From: Bog-473 sp963807675 | Lineage (GTDB): Bacteria > Actinomycetota > Acidimicrobiia > Acidimicrobiales > RAAP-2 | Assembly: GCA_963807675.1 (NCBI GenBank) | Contig: CAWECP010000013.1 | Span: 1 to 64,000, forward strand | DNA length: 64,000 nt | Reading direction: 5' to 3' | Shown: positions 43,050-52,687 of the stretch, piece after piece | How the letters are laid out: each line of letters starts with the position of its first letter | Position numbering within the stretch: position 1 is the first letter of the stretch | Notes under the pieces: model-generated | What the model was told of the DNA's origin: nothing | The model's database searches: none | What the model saw: the letters and a program-made list of their open reading frames with translations, nothing else | Position numbers and translations under genes: made by a program

Positions 43050-43424
43050 ATGGCACCCGCTCTCATGGTCAGGGGTCTGCGCGGCGCGACGACGGTCGAC
43101 GTGGACACGGTGGCCCAGGTCACGGAGCGCTCGCAGGAGCTGATGCGCGAGCTGATGGCGCGCAACGACCTGGTCGAGGACGACATCGTCAGCGTGCTCT
43201 TCACCGCCACGGCGGACGTCACCAGCATCTTCCCGGCCACCGCCATCCGCGAAATCGGGTTCGGGGCGGTCCCACTGCTCTGCGCGGCCGAGATCGCCGT
43301 GCCGGGCTCCATGCCGCTGTGCATCCGGGTGCTGCTCCACGTCCACACCACCAGGTCCCGGGACGCGATGCACCACGTCTACCTGCACGGGGCCCAAGGG
43401 CTCCGCGATGACCTGCCCGCCTGA
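43050..43424 (+). CDS. aroH: Chorismate mutase, AroH type
   Basis: This 124-residue protein resembles the trimeric Bacillus AroH fold: VRGLRGATTVDVDTVAQVTE, SVLFTATADVTSIFPATAIR, and VPLLCAAEIAVPGSMPLCIR. It converts chorismate to prephenate for Tyr/Phe synthesis. It overlaps the tyrA start by 17 bases, so the two are coupled. Confidence 0.93.
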   Translation: MAPALMVRGLRGATTVDVDTVAQVTERSQELMRELMARNDLVEDDIVSVLFTATADVTSIFPATAIREIGFGAVPLLCAAEIAVPGSMPLCIRVLLHVHTTRSRDAMHHVYLHGAQGLRDDLPA

Positions 43425-44502
43425 CGCGCCGGCGCGCCGCCGGGCGCTCGTGGTCGGGACCGGGTTGATCGGGGGATCGATCGCCCTCGCGCTGCGCCGC
43501 CGGGGTTGGCACGTCTCGGGCCTCGACGCCGACGAGGACCGGGCGCACCAGGCTCTGGCCGGCCACGTGGTCGACGCGGTGGGGGACGATCCGGCGGCGG
43601 AGGTGGTGTTCGTCGCCACCCCGGCCACGTCGGTGGCCGCCGCGGTCCGCCGCGTGCTCGCGACCGACGGGCGCCGCGCCGACGTGGTGGTGACCGACGT
43701 GAGCGGCGTCAAGACGGCGATCGTCGAGGAGGCCGACGACCCGCGCTTCATCGGCGGGCACCCCATGGCCGGGTCCGAGCAGATCGGGCTGCACGGCGCC
43801 GACCCCGATCTCTTCGAGGGCGCGGTGTGGGTGCTGACGCCGACCGCCGCCACCGACCTGGGGTCTTTCGACCGGCTCAAGTCCGTGGTGATGAGCCTCG
43901 GAGCCGACGTCCTCGTCCTGTCCGCGGCGGATCACGACCGCCTGGTCGCCATGGTGTCGCACGTCCCCCACCTGGTGGCCGCCACCCTCATGAACGAGGC
44001 CAGCGCCGGGGCCGAGCAGGATGGCGCGCTGCTCCGGCTGGCCGCCGGAGGCTTCCGGGACATGACGCGGGTGGCCGCCGGGCACCCCGGCATTTGGCCC
44101 GACATCTGCGCGGAGAATGCCGCCGCCATCGTGGGCGCCCTCGACGCCCTCGTCGCGGATCTGCAGGCGATGCGGGCCCGCGTGGCCGCGCACGACCGGG
44201 GTGCGCTGCTCGATGTGCTGCAGTCGGCCAGCGCGGCGAGGCGGAACCTGCCCGCCCGCGTGGTCCGGCCCGACAACCTGACCGAGCTCCGCATTCCCGT
44301 CCCGGACCGGGCCGGCGTCCTGGCCGAGATCACGTCCCTGGCCGCCGACGCCGGCATCGGGATCTACGACATCGAGATCGCGCACTCGGCCGAGGGTCCG
44401 CGCGGCGTGCTCATCCTGGTAGTCGACAGCGCGGAGGCCGCCTCCCTCGCCGGCGCGGTGGAGGCGCACGGCTACCGCTGCCGGGCCGAGCAGCTGGCAT
44501 GA
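43408..44502 (+). CDS. tyrA: Prephenate dehydrogenase
   Basis: This 364-residue protein has the N-terminal Rossmann motif ALVVGTGLIGGSIALALRRR, VTDVSGVKTAIVEEADDPRF, IGGHPMAGSEQIGLHGADPD, and a late DHDRLVAMVSHVPHLVAATL. The last 85 residues (LRIPVPDRAGVLAEITSLAA) form an ACT domain, probably for tyrosine feedback. It oxidises prephenate to 4-hydroxyphenylpyruvate. It lies between aroH and aroA and overlaps the aroA start by four bases. Confidence 0.94.
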   Translation: MTCPPDAPARRRALVVGTGLIGGSIALALRRRGWHVSGLDADEDRAHQALAGHVVDAVGDDPAAEVVFVATPATSVAAAVRRVLATDGRRADVVVTDVSGVKTAIVEEADDPRFIGGHPMAGSEQIGLHGADPDLFEGAVWVLTPTAATDLGSFDRLKSVVMSLGADVLVLSAADHDRLVAMVSHVPHLVAATLMNEASAGAEQDGALLRLAAGGFRDMTRVAAGHPGIWPDICAENAAAIVGALDALVADLQAMRARVAAHDRGALLDVLQSASAARRNLPARVVRPDNLTELRIPVPDRAGVLAEITSLAADAGIGIYDIEIAHSAEGPRGVLILVVDSAEAASLAGAVEAHGYRCRAEQLA

Positions 44503-46415
44503 CCGCTCCGGGCATTCTGGTCGTCGACGGGGGGGTGCCGTGCCGCGGCACCGTGCGCACGCCCGGCGAGAAGTCCATTTCGCACCGGGCCGTGCTCCTC
44601 GGCGCCCTGGCCGAGGGGACCTCCGTCATCCACGGCCTGTCCGACGGCGCCGACGTCGCCGCCTCGCTGGCCGCGGTGGAGGCCATGGGCGTGCGGGTCG
44701 AGCGCGACGCGAACGGGGCGGTGCTCCTGCACGGCGGCCGCGCCCGCCTCCACGCCCCCGAGCGGCCGCTCGACTGTGGTAACTCCGGCACCTCCATGCG
44801 GTTGTTGTGCGGCCTGGTGGCCGGGTTCCCCTGGGAGAGCGAGCTGGTGGGCGACGCGTCGCTCTCCTCCCGCCCCATGGACCGGGTGGCCGAGCCCCTC
44901 GGCCTCATGGGCGCCGAGGTGCGCGGCAGGGGTGCGCGCTGCCTGCCGCCCCTGCGCGTGCGCGGGGGAGCGCTGCACGGCATCGACTGGGCGGCCAAGG
45001 TGGCCAGCGCCCAGGTGAAGTCGGCCATCCTCCTGGCCGGCCTGTCGGCGAGCGGGACCACCGTCGTGCGCGAAGCGGTGACGACGCGCACGCACACCGA
45101 GGAGATGCTGGCCGAGGCGGGTGCCGACCTCACCGTCGAGCCGTGGGGCGAGGGGCGGATCATCACGGTGCGCGCCTCGGCGCTGGCGCCCGTCGAACGG
45201 ACCGTCCCCGGCGATCCGTCCGCGGCGGCCTTCTTCGTGGTGGCCGGCTGCACGGCCGCCGACAGCGCCATCGACGTGGCCGACGTCTACCACGGGCCGG
45301 CCCGCCTGGGCTTCGTCTCCGTCCTGCAACGCATGGGGGCGCGGGTGACCGTCGAGACCGACGGGCCGGGCACCGCCACCATCCGCTCGTCCTCCTGGCC
45401 GCTGCACGCCACCGAGGTGCCGGCGAGCGAGATCCCCTCCCTCGACGAGGTGCCGGCCCTGGCCGTGGCCGCCGCCGTGGCCGAGGGCACCACCGTCTTC
45501 CTCGACGTCGGCGAGTTGCGCGTCAAGGAGGTGGACCGCCTGGCCGCGGTGGCCGACATGGTGGCGGCGTTCGGTGCTCGGGCCTCTGTCGACGGGGACA
45601 CCCTCGCCATCACGGGGGTGGGGGCCCCGCTGCGCGGCGCGCGCTTCGACAGCCGCGGCGACCACCGGATGGCCATGGCCGCCGCGGTGGCCGGGCTGGC
45701 CGCCGCGCCGGGTGAACGCAGCCTGATCTTCGGCTTCGGTGCCGTCGAGACGAGCTACCCGGGCTTCGCCGACGACCTCCGGTCCGTGGCCACGGGGGAG
45801 TCGGCGCCGCGCCCGCTCGTGGTGGCCATCGACGGCCCCGCGGGCGCGGGCAAGTCCACCGTCTCGACCGCGGTGGCCCGCCGGCTCGGCCTCGACCGCC
45901 TCGACACCGGCGCCATGTACCGGGCCGTGACGGCGCTGGCCCTCGAGCGCGGGGTGGCGCCCGACGACACCGCGGCGGTGGCCGCCCTGGCCGATGCGTC
46001 CACCATCGACGCCGGGCGGCGCGTGACCATCGACGGCCTCGACGTGACGGACGTCATCCGTTCGCCTGAGGTCGGCCGGACCGTCTCGGTCGTCGCCGCC
46101 AACCCCGAGGTGCGCCGCAGCCTGGTCCGGCGCCAGCGGGCCTGGGCGGAGGCCCACGGCGGGGGAGTGGTCGAGGGGCGCGACATCGGCTCCGTCGTCT
46201 TCCCGCGGGCCGAGCTCAAGGTGTACCTGACGGCGTCGGCCGAGGAGCGGGCGCGGCGGCGGCACGACGAGGCGCCCGAGGGCGTCGCTCGCCGGGATCG
46301 CATCGACTCGACCCGTGACGCGTCGCCGCTGCGCGAGGCGGAGGACGCCCACCTGCTCGATACGACCGACCGCAGCGTCGATGATGTGGTGGAGGAGGTG
46401 TTGTCGTGGTTGTGA
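44499..46415 (+). CDS. aroA-cmk: Fused EPSP synthase and cytidylate kinase
   Basis: One uninterrupted 638-residue frame holds two complete enzymes. Residues 1-430 are AroA: CRGTVRTPGEKSISHRAVLL, LDCGNSGTSMRLLCGLVAGF, and SLDEVPALAVAAAVAEGTTV, ending RGDHRMAMAAAVAGLA and GAVETSYPGFADDL. It makes EPSP in the shikimate pathway. Residues about 437-638 are cytidylate kinase: P-loop VVAIDGPAGAGKSTVSTAVA, LDTGAMYRAVTALALERGVA, and GGVVEGRDIGSVVFPRAELK. It phosphorylates CMP/dCMP. The linker is only about ten residues. Such fusions are recorded in some bacteria; the two genes are normally adjacent in others, so fusion by stop loss is easy. It overlaps plsC. Confidence 0.93.
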   Translation: MTAPGILVVDGGVPCRGTVRTPGEKSISHRAVLLGALAEGTSVIHGLSDGADVAASLAAVEAMGVRVERDANGAVLLHGGRARLHAPERPLDCGNSGTSMRLLCGLVAGFPWESELVGDASLSSRPMDRVAEPLGLMGAEVRGRGARCLPPLRVRGGALHGIDWAAKVASAQVKSAILLAGLSASGTTVVREAVTTRTHTEEMLAEAGADLTVEPWGEGRIITVRASALAPVERTVPGDPSAAAFFVVAGCTAADSAIDVADVYHGPARLGFVSVLQRMGARVTVETDGPGTATIRSSSWPLHATEVPASEIPSLDEVPALAVAAAVAEGTTVFLDVGELRVKEVDRLAAVADMVAAFGARASVDGDTLAITGVGAPLRGARFDSRGDHRMAMAAAVAGLAAAPGERSLIFGFGAVETSYPGFADDLRSVATGESAPRPLVVAIDGPAGAGKSTVSTAVARRLGLDRLDTGAMYRAVTALALERGVAPDDTAAVAALADASTIDAGRRVTIDGLDVTDVIRSPEVGRTVSVVAANPEVRRSLVRRQRAWAEAHGGGVVEGRDIGSVVFPRAELKVYLTASAEERARRRHDEAPEGVARRDRIDSTRDASPLREAEDAHLLDTTDRSVDDVVEEVLSWL

Positions 46416-47149
46416 ACGGAACGGGCCCCTCCCCCGGGGCCGAGGACGGGGCGTCCGGCCCGGCCGCCGCGCCGGGTCGCCATCAGGTCTTCGAGATCGA
46501 CCCGCAGCGGACCGCGCTCTACCGCGGCGAGCGGGTGCTCTTCGAGTCCGTCCTGGGCGCCTGGTTCCGTCCCAAGGTCGTGGGCAAGGAGCACATTCCG
46601 GCCACGGGTCCGGTCATTCTGGCACCGGTGCACCGCTCCTTCGCCGACTTCGGGTTCGCCGCCTTCTGCACGTCGCGCAAGCTGTTCTTCATGACCAAGG
46701 ACGAGATGTGGAAGAACAAGTGGCTGGGGCGGCTGCTGCTGACGGTTGGCGCCTTCCCGGTCCACCGCGAGTCGGCCGACCGGGAGGCCCTGCAACGGGC
46801 CGAGGAGGTGCTCCGGAAGGGCCAGGCCCTCGTGCTCTTCCCGGAGGGCACCCGGCGGGCGGGCCCCGTGATCGAGGACCTCATGGAGGGGGCGGCCTTC
46901 CTGTCCGCGCGCACCGGGGCGCCGATCGTCCCCATCGGCATCGGCGGGTCCGACCTGGCCATGCCCAAGGGCAGCACCATCCCCAAGCCATACACCATCC
47001 ACGTGGTCGTCGGCCCCGCCCTGCCCGCACCGGCCCGGACCGGGGGCGGGCGGGTGTCCCGCTCGGCCGTGCACGCCACCACCGAGGAGCTGGAAGGCCG
47101 GCTCCAGGCCGTCTACGACCAGGCGCGGGCGGCCACCGGGCGCTACTGA
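46406..47149 (+). CDS. plsC: 1-acyl-sn-glycerol-3-phosphate acyltransferase
   Basis: This 247-residue protein has the acyltransferase motifs VILAPVHRSFADFGFAAF (HxxxxD) and ALVLFPEGTRRAGPVIEDLM (FPEGTR), plus GAPIVPIGIGGSDLAMPKGS. It acylates lysophosphatidic acid to phosphatidic acid. Its start (GTG 46406, after GGAGGAGG) lies inside the cytidylate kinase end, giving translational coupling. Confidence 0.93.
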   Translation: MVVNGTGPSPGAEDGASGPAAAPGRHQVFEIDPQRTALYRGERVLFESVLGAWFRPKVVGKEHIPATGPVILAPVHRSFADFGFAAFCTSRKLFFMTKDEMWKNKWLGRLLLTVGAFPVHRESADREALQRAEEVLRKGQALVLFPEGTRRAGPVIEDLMEGAAFLSARTGAPIVPIGIGGSDLAMPKGSTIPKPYTIHVVVGPALPAPARTGGGRVSRSAVHATTEELEGRLQAVYDQARAATGRY

Positions 47150-47171
47150 CGGCCCGGCGGACGGGAGCCCG

Positions 47172-47387
47172 CTACTCGGCGGCCCGGCCCCGACCGGTGT
47201 CGGTCAACAGCGAGCGGTAGCGGGCGGAGCGGGACAGCAGCATGTCGGCCGCCCGCTGATCGAACTCGGCCGCGCGCTGCAGGGCCGCCCGCAGGTCCTC
47301 CTCGTCGTTCAGCACATGGACGGAGGACGTCTTGCGGGAGGTGTCCTCGAGGGGCTTCGGGTTGCCACCGTGGAATCGCATGTTCAT
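47172..47387 (-). CDS. Small hypothetical protein
   Basis: This 71-residue protein (ATG 47387) has a polar N-terminus (MNMRFHGGNPKPLEDTSRKT) and a helical C-terminal part (EDLRAALQRAAEFDQRAADM). I do not recognise a family. It lies between plsC and the GT2 gene. Confidence 0.6.
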   Translation of the reverse strand: MNMRFHGGNPKPLEDTSRKTSSVHVLNDEEDLRAALQRAAEFDQRAADMLLSRSARYRSLLTDTGRGRAAE

Positions 47388-47482
47388 GGGAGCCTCGCTG
47401 TCGTGACGTCGGTTTGTGGCTCACCGATATTTTTCCACCGATCCGCCACCGAATGGGAGTCGGGTTCGCCGGCCAACGTCAG

Positions 47483-48313
47483 TCAGGAGTGCCGTGGCTC
47501 CTTGCGCACCTTCCACCACGTCTCCCCGACGACCCGGGCGTAGCGGAACCCGAAGAGCCAGTTCTTGCCCTTCTTGGTCGTGCCCGAGGTCCGGGGCAAC
47601 CACAGTGTGGGCCGCTCCGTCACGCGCCAGCCCCGTTTCATGGCGGTGATGAGCAGCTCGGCCGTTTGGTACTGCGGTTGCACCAGGCGATAGGCGACGT
47701 CGTCGAGCATGCTGACCCGGAGCGCGCGGTAGCCGTTGGACGTGTCGGTCAGCCGGGTGTGGCCCATGGCGCTCATGAGCCACGAGAACACCCGCACCCC
47801 GCTCTTGCGGAAGCGGTCGGTCGTGGTGTCGCGGCCCAGCACCCTGGAGGCCACGACGAAGTCGGCCTCGTCGTCGACCAGCGGCTGCAGCATGGACGGG
47901 ATCTCCGCCGGGTCGTTCTGCCCGTCGGCGTCGAGGGTGACGCAGTACTGCGCGCCCAGCTCAATGCTCAGCGCGTAGCCCACCCGCAGCGCGTAGCCGT
48001 GCCCGAGGTTCTGGGTCAGGACGAAGGTCGGTACCCCCGAGTCATAGGCGACCTGGTCGGTCCGGTCGCTGCCGCCGTCGACCACCACCAACGTCGTCAC
48101 GTCCAGCCCGCACGCCTGGGTCGGCATCTTGGTGAGGACGGCGTCGATGTTGGCCTCCTCCTCGTAGGCACAGATGAGGCCGACGACCGGCGACAGCTTC
48201 AGGTCCGGGTAGCGCCGGTCGAACTCCCGGCGCGACTCGGCGATGACGCGACGCGCCAGCTCGGGGTCGGTGGAGACGGCGGCGCCCGAGGTGGCGCCGC
48301 GACCGGGGCTCAA
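47483..48313 (-). CDS. Family 2 glycosyltransferase (polyprenyl-phosphate type)
   Basis: This protein of about 276 residues has the GT-A fold. VVGLICAYEEEANIDAVLTK and TLVVVDGGSDRTDQVAYDSG lead into LGAQYCVTLDADGQNDPAEI (DxD-like, with QNDP), and the rest resembles dolichol/polyprenyl-phosphate mannosyl/glucosyltransferases (VVASRVLGRDTTTDRFRKSG, SNGYRALRVSML). It uses a nucleotide sugar, probably to load a lipid carrier. The start is uncertain: TTG 48313 overlaps the upstream HD gene stop, while ATG 48409 would lie inside that gene. Confidence 0.88.
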   Translation of the reverse strand: MSPGRGATSGAAVSTDPELARRVIAESRREFDRRYPDLKLSPVVGLICAYEEEANIDAVLTKMPTQACGLDVTTLVVVDGGSDRTDQVAYDSGVPTFVLTQNLGHGYALRVGYALSIELGAQYCVTLDADGQNDPAEIPSMLQPLVDDEADFVVASRVLGRDTTTDRFRKSGVRVFSWLMSAMGHTRLTDTSNGYRALRVSMLDDVAYRLVQPQYQTAELLITAMKRGWRVTERPTLWLPRTSGTTKKGKNWLFGFRYARVVGETWWKVRKEPRHS

Positions 48314-48852
48314 AGCGACCGGGGCGTTCCGAAGACCTGGCGCACCAGGGGCTCGAAATGCGAGAGGGGCTTCGTCGGGTAAGCCGGGTCGAAGCTGGTC
48401 TGATCCCACTCGTCGGCGAACTGCGCGGCCAGGTCGTACCAGGGCTCACCCACGTACTTGTCCCGGGCGTTGGGGTCCTGGCCCATGTACTCGTAGTAAT
48501 GACGGCCCTGGAAGTCCTGATGCGCGCGGATCATGTGGTACACGTCGTCGCTCACGTAGGGCTTGAGGATCTCGGCCGCGATGCGCGGGTGGTTCATGAC
48601 CGAGACGGCCTTGCCGATGTCATGGCACAGCGAGGCCACCACCACCTCGTCAGACGCCCCAGCCTCCTCGGCGCGGGTGGCCGTCTGCAGCGAGTGGACC
48701 AACTGATCGACTTCGAAGCCGTCGGTGATCTCCTCGAGCGAGGCCAGCATCGACAGGACGCTGTCGGCGACGCGAGGTTGGTTCTCGATCGTCTCGACCA
48801 TGATCTGCTGCCACTGCTCGGCCGTCGACTCGTCCATGCGGGTGAACGTCAT
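48310..48852 (-). CDS. HD-domain protein (PhnZ/TmpB-like)
   Basis: This 180-residue protein has the ligand pattern of HD proteins: QLVHSLQTATRAEEAG, VVVASLCHDIGKAVSVMNHP, and MIRAHQDFQGRHYYEYMGQD. The His/HD/H...H spacing and the 'NHPRIAAEILKPYVSDD' segment match the group that includes the mixed-valent diiron oxygenases PhnZ/TmpB as well as plain phosphohydrolases. Whether this one oxidises an aminophosphonate or hydrolyses a phosphate cannot be decided. It overlaps the GT2 gene. Confidence 0.85.
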   Translation of the reverse strand: MTFTRMDESTAEQWQQIMVETIENQPRVADSVLSMLASLEEITDGFEVDQLVHSLQTATRAEEAGASDEVVVASLCHDIGKAVSVMNHPRIAAEILKPYVSDDVYHMIRAHQDFQGRHYYEYMGQDPNARDKYVGEPWYDLAAQFADEWDQTSFDPAYPTKPLSHFEPLVRQVFGTPRSL

Positions 48853-48876
48853 GCGTACATCATCTCACCTGGCCCA

Positions 48877-49929
48877 TCAGGAGGCCAGCAGGTCGAGGAC
48901 GTCCGCCGCCGAGATGGCCCGGTCCTCCGCCGCCGGGTCGGTCCGATCCGAGGCGGGGCGGCCGGCCAGAAAGGCCAGCGTGGCGCCGACAGCGCGCAGC
49001 AGCTCCCGCAGCTCGGGGGGTGGCGGGAAGTACTCGTCCTCGGTGGTCACGGTCACCTCGGTGACGCCCTCGGCGGGCGCCAGGCGGGCAATGACCTCCT
49101 CGACGAGGGCCTCGGGCGCCGAGGCGCCCGCCGTGACGCCGACGGTGCCGCTGAGGTCGCCCGGCAGCTCCTCGGCCTCGTTGACCCGCAGCACCCGAGG
49201 GCACCCTCCGGCGCGGGCGACCTTCTCGAGGGCGACCGTGTTGGACGAGTTGGCCGAGCCGATCACGACGACGGCGTCCGACTCCGCGGCGATCGCCTTG
49301 AGCGCGGCCTGGCGGTTGGTGGTGGCAAAGCAGAGGTCGCTGCGGTTGGGCATCCAGAGGTCGGGGAACCGGCTGCGGGCCTCCTCCATCAGCCCCCGCC
49401 ACTCGTCGTGGCTGAGCGTGGTCTGCGCCAACAGCGCCACCGGGGCGCCCGTACCGCCCAGGTCGTCCAGCGCGTCGAGATCCTCGCTGTGCTCGAGCAG
49501 GCGGACCGACTGCGGGGCGACGGCCATGGTGCCCACCGCCTCTTCGTGGCCGGCGTGGCCGACATACAGGACGGTGTAGCCCTTGCGGCTGCGCACCTTG
49601 AGCTCGTGGTGCACCTTGGTCACGAGTGGGCACACCGCGTCGACCACCACGCCGCCCTGGGCCCGGGCGGCCTCGACGACGGCCGGGGCCGAGCCGTGGG
49701 CGCTCAGCATCAGTGGCGCCCCGTCGGGCACGTCGGCGACGTCGTCCACGAAGATCACGCCCTGCTCGCGGAACCGGTCGACCACGTGCCGGTTGTGGAC
49801 GATTTCGTGGTAGCAGTACACGGGCGGCTCGAAGACCCGCACCATCCAGGCCAGGGCCTTGATCGCCTTCTCCACGCCGGCGCAGAAGCCCCTGGGCTCG
49901 GCCAGCATGACGCGGGTCACTCCGGGCAC
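48877..49929 (-). CDS. ispH: 4-hydroxy-3-methylbut-2-enyl diphosphate reductase
   Basis: This 350-residue iron-sulphur enzyme has the three cluster Cys in EPRGFCAGVEKAIKA, VDAVCPLVTKVHHELKVR and SDLCFATTNRQAALKAI. Also present are VGHAGHEEAVGTMA and GSANSSNTVALEKVARAGG. It catalyses the last step of the non-mevalonate isoprenoid pathway. GTG 49929 gives VPGVTRVMLAEPRGFCAG, as expected. It is divergent from the DUF512 gene with 33 bases between starts. Confidence 0.96.
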   Translation of the reverse strand: MPGVTRVMLAEPRGFCAGVEKAIKALAWMVRVFEPPVYCYHEIVHNRHVVDRFREQGVIFVDDVADVPDGAPLMLSAHGSAPAVVEAARAQGGVVVDAVCPLVTKVHHELKVRSRKGYTVLYVGHAGHEEAVGTMAVAPQSVRLLEHSEDLDALDDLGGTGAPVALLAQTTLSHDEWRGLMEEARSRFPDLWMPNRSDLCFATTNRQAALKAIAAESDAVVVIGSANSSNTVALEKVARAGGCPRVLRVNEAEELPGDLSGTVGVTAGASAPEALVEEVIARLAPAEGVTEVTVTTEDEYFPPPPELRELLRAVGATLAFLAGRPASDRTDPAAEDRAISAADVLDLLAS

Positions 49930-49962
49930 AAAGTCCAGGTTACTGCCACTACTCTGGTTGCC

Positions 49963-51347
49963 ATGTCAGCTCCCACGGTGACTTCGGTCACCGCGGCGTC
50001 GCCGGCAGCCCGGGCCGGCCTGGCCGTGGGCGACGAGCTCGTGAGCCTCAACGGTCACGAGCCGCGCGACGTCATCGATTTCCAGCGCCTCAGCGACGCG
50101 GGCGACCTGAGCGTGCTCGTCCGTCGGAGCGGCGCGCCCCTGCCGCGGCTGGTGCGGGTGGACAAGGAGCCCGGGGAGCCCCTCGGCGTCGAGGTGTCCT
50201 CGGCCGTGTTCGACCGCATCCGCACCTGCGACAACCACTGCGCGTTCTGCTTCATCTACCAACTGCCGAAGGGCATGCGGCGCAGCCTCTACCTGAAGGA
50301 CGACGACTACCGGCTCTCCTTCCTCTACGGGAACTTCACCACCCTGACCCGCTTCACCGAGCTCGATGCGGAGCGGATCCTGACCGAGCGCCTCGGGCCG
50401 CTGTTCGTCTCCATCCACACGACCGATCCCGAGCTGCGGGCCGACATGCTGCGCAACCCCAAGGGCGCCACCAGCCTGCGCTGGCTGCAGGTACTCCTCG
50501 ACGGCGGCATTGAGGTGCACGGGCAGATCGTCGTCTGCCCCGGGGTCAACGACGGCGACGCGCTCGAGGACACCCTGGCGGGCATTCTCGACCGGTACGC
50601 GTCACTGGCCAGCGTCGGCGCGGTGCCGCTGGGAGTCAGCCGCTACTCCAACGAACCCACCATGCGCCCGCACACGGTGGAGGAGGCCCGGCGGGTCCTC
50701 GACACGATCGAGACGTGGCAGGGCCTCTACCGCCGGGCACTGGGCCGGCGGCTGGTCTTCGCGGCCGACGAGTACTACCTGTTGGCCGACCGGCCTCTGC
50801 CGCCGGCGCGCCACTACGAGGGCTACCCCCAGCAGGAGAACGGCATCGGCATGGCCCGGGCGTTCGCCGAGTCCTTCGCCCACCCGGCTCAGGTCGGCCC
50901 GGGGGGCGTGCGCCACGGCTTCTTCGCGTCGGTCGACGCCGCGCCGGCCGAGGGCTACCGCGCCCCCGCCTGCCCACGGTCCCGGCCGGCACCGACGAGC
51001 GGCCGGTCACGGTCCTCACCGGCACCTACGGCGCCCTGGTCCTCGGGGCGCTGGTGGCCGGCCTCGGGCGGGCCGACGTGGACGTGCGGGCCGTGCCCAA
51101 CGACTTCTTCGGCGGCAACACCGGCGTGGCCGGCCTCCTGACCGGCGAGGACGTCGCGCGGGCCACGGCGGACGTTCCGTCGGGGCACCGGTGCCTGCTG
51201 CCCGACGCCTGCCTGAGCGAAGGACGCTTCCTCGACGGGCTGACACTGGCCGACCTGCCGCGACCGGTCGAGGTGGTGCCCACCGACGGGGCCTCCCTGC
51301 GGGCCGCCCTCGAGGGCACCTCGTTCCGGCCCGCCTGCGCGGCATGA
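49963..51347 (+). CDS. DUF512 radical SAM protein, one frameshift
   Basis: From ATG 49963 there is a PDZ-like domain (SPAARAGLAVGDELVSLNGH). A radical-SAM cluster motif follows in DRIRTCDNHCAFCFIYQLPK (CxxxCxxC), then YLKDDDYRLSFLYGNFTTLT and PLGVSRYSNEPTMRPHTVEE. The frame breaks at a C5 run near 50961-50971, and the C-terminal DUF512 region resumes in the next frame: ERPVTVLTGTYGALVLGALV, VPNDFFGGNTGVAGLLTGED, LPDACLSEGRFLDGLTLADL. Together they make a normal family member of about 460 residues. The family neighbours der in many genomes, as here (ATG/TGA overlap), and may act in ribosome or RNA-related redox chemistry; the reaction is unknown. Confidence 0.88.
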
Positions 51348-52671
51348 GCCTCCCCATGGTGGTGGTGGCCGGCCGGCCCAACGTGGGCAAGTCGTCGCTG
51401 GTGAACCGGATCGTCGGCAACCGCGCCGCCGTGGTCGAGGAGGAGCCGGGAGTCACCCGCGACCGCAAGGTACTCACGGCCGAGTGGGCCGGCGCACCCT
51501 TCTCGGTCATGGACACCGGCGGATGGTTGGCCGGCGGCGACGCGCTCGAGGCCAAGGTGAGCCAGCAGGCCGAGCGCGCCCTGGCCGAGGCGGACGTCGT
51601 GGTGATGGTGGTCGACGTCACGACGGGCGTGACCGAGGAGGACCTGGCGGCGGCGAGGATCATCCGGCGCGCCGGGCCGCCGGTGCGCCTCGTGGTCAAC
51701 AAGGTGGACGACGTGCAGCGCGAGGCCGCGGCGTGGGAGTTCGTCGCGCTCGGCCTCGGCGACCCGTTCCCGGTGAGTGCGCTGCACGGCCGCGGCACGG
51801 GTGACCTGCTCGACGCCGTGGTCGCGCTGCTGCCCGAGGTGCCGCCGGCTGAGACGGACGGCGACGAGGCGCGAACCCGTCCGGAGTCCTCCAACGGCGA
51901 CGGCACGCCGAGGGTGGCCATCATTGGCCGGCCCAACGTGGGCAAGTCCACGCTGTTCAACCGGCTGCTGGGCGACGAGCGCTCCATCGTGCACGACCTG
52001 CCGGGCACGACGCGCGACGCCATCGACACGATCGTCGAGACGCCCGACGGCCCGGTCTGCTTCATCGACACCGCGGGGCTGCGCCGGCCGTCCAAGACGG
52101 ACCGCGGCACCGAGCAGCACGCAACGCTGCGGGCCCTGCGCGGCACTGGAGCGGGCCGACATCGCCATCCTGGTCATCGACGCCACCCTGGGCGCCTCCC
52201 ACCAGGACCAGCGCCTGGCCGAACGCATCGGCGTCTCGGGCTGCCCCGCCATCGTCGCCCTGAACAAGTGGGACCAGGTGGCGACGGAGGACCGTGACGA
52301 CGTGCTGGCGGGCGTCGGGGATCGCCTGGCCTTCCTCGGCGGCGGCGCCGGTGCTCAAGATTTCGGCGCTGTCCGGCAAGGGCGTGCAGCGCATACTCCC
52401 CGCGCTGCGAGATGCCGTGGTGGCCTACCACCGGCGCGTGCCGACGGGCGTGCTCAACCGGACAGTGCAGGACCTGCAGGTCCGCCAGCCCGCCCCGCGG
52501 GCACGCATCCGCTACGCCGTCCAGGGGGCCATCGACCCGCCGACGTTCACCCTCTTCACCAACGGCCGGCTGCCGCCGACGTACATCCGCTACATCGAAC
52601 GCGGCCTACGTGAGAAGTTCGACCTCGGCGCCACGCCGATGAAACTGCGCGTCCGCATCGGTGGCAAGTGA
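51344..52671 (+). CDS. der: Ribosome biogenesis GTPase Der, two frameshifts
   Basis: This is a tandem-GTPase protein. Domain 1 has MVVVAGRPNVGKSSLVNRIV, GVTRDRKVLTAEW, DTGG and VNKVDD. Domain 2 starts VAIIGRPNVGKSTLFNRLLG with LPGTTRDAIDTIVETPDGPV. The frame changes near 52140 (coding resumes with ALERADIAILVIDATLGASH and ALNKWDQ) and again near 52340 (resuming PVLKISALSGKGVQRILPAL). The C-terminal KH-like domain IRYAVQGAIDPPTFTLFTNG is then complete. Der is essential for 50S assembly, so two real lesions are unlikely; assembly indels fit better. It follows the radical SAM gene. Confidence 0.92.
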
Positions 52672-52687
52672 GGGACCGGCGGCGCTA

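Noticed and set aside
43506..44498. Long open frame upstream of and continuous with aroA
   Set aside because: It is an Arg/Gly/Ala-rich shadow of tyrA in another frame; aroA homology begins exactly at ATG 44499.
48358..49962. Long plus-strand frame continuous with the DUF512 radical SAM gene
   Set aside because: It is antisense to the HD and ispH genes; homology begins at ATG 49963.
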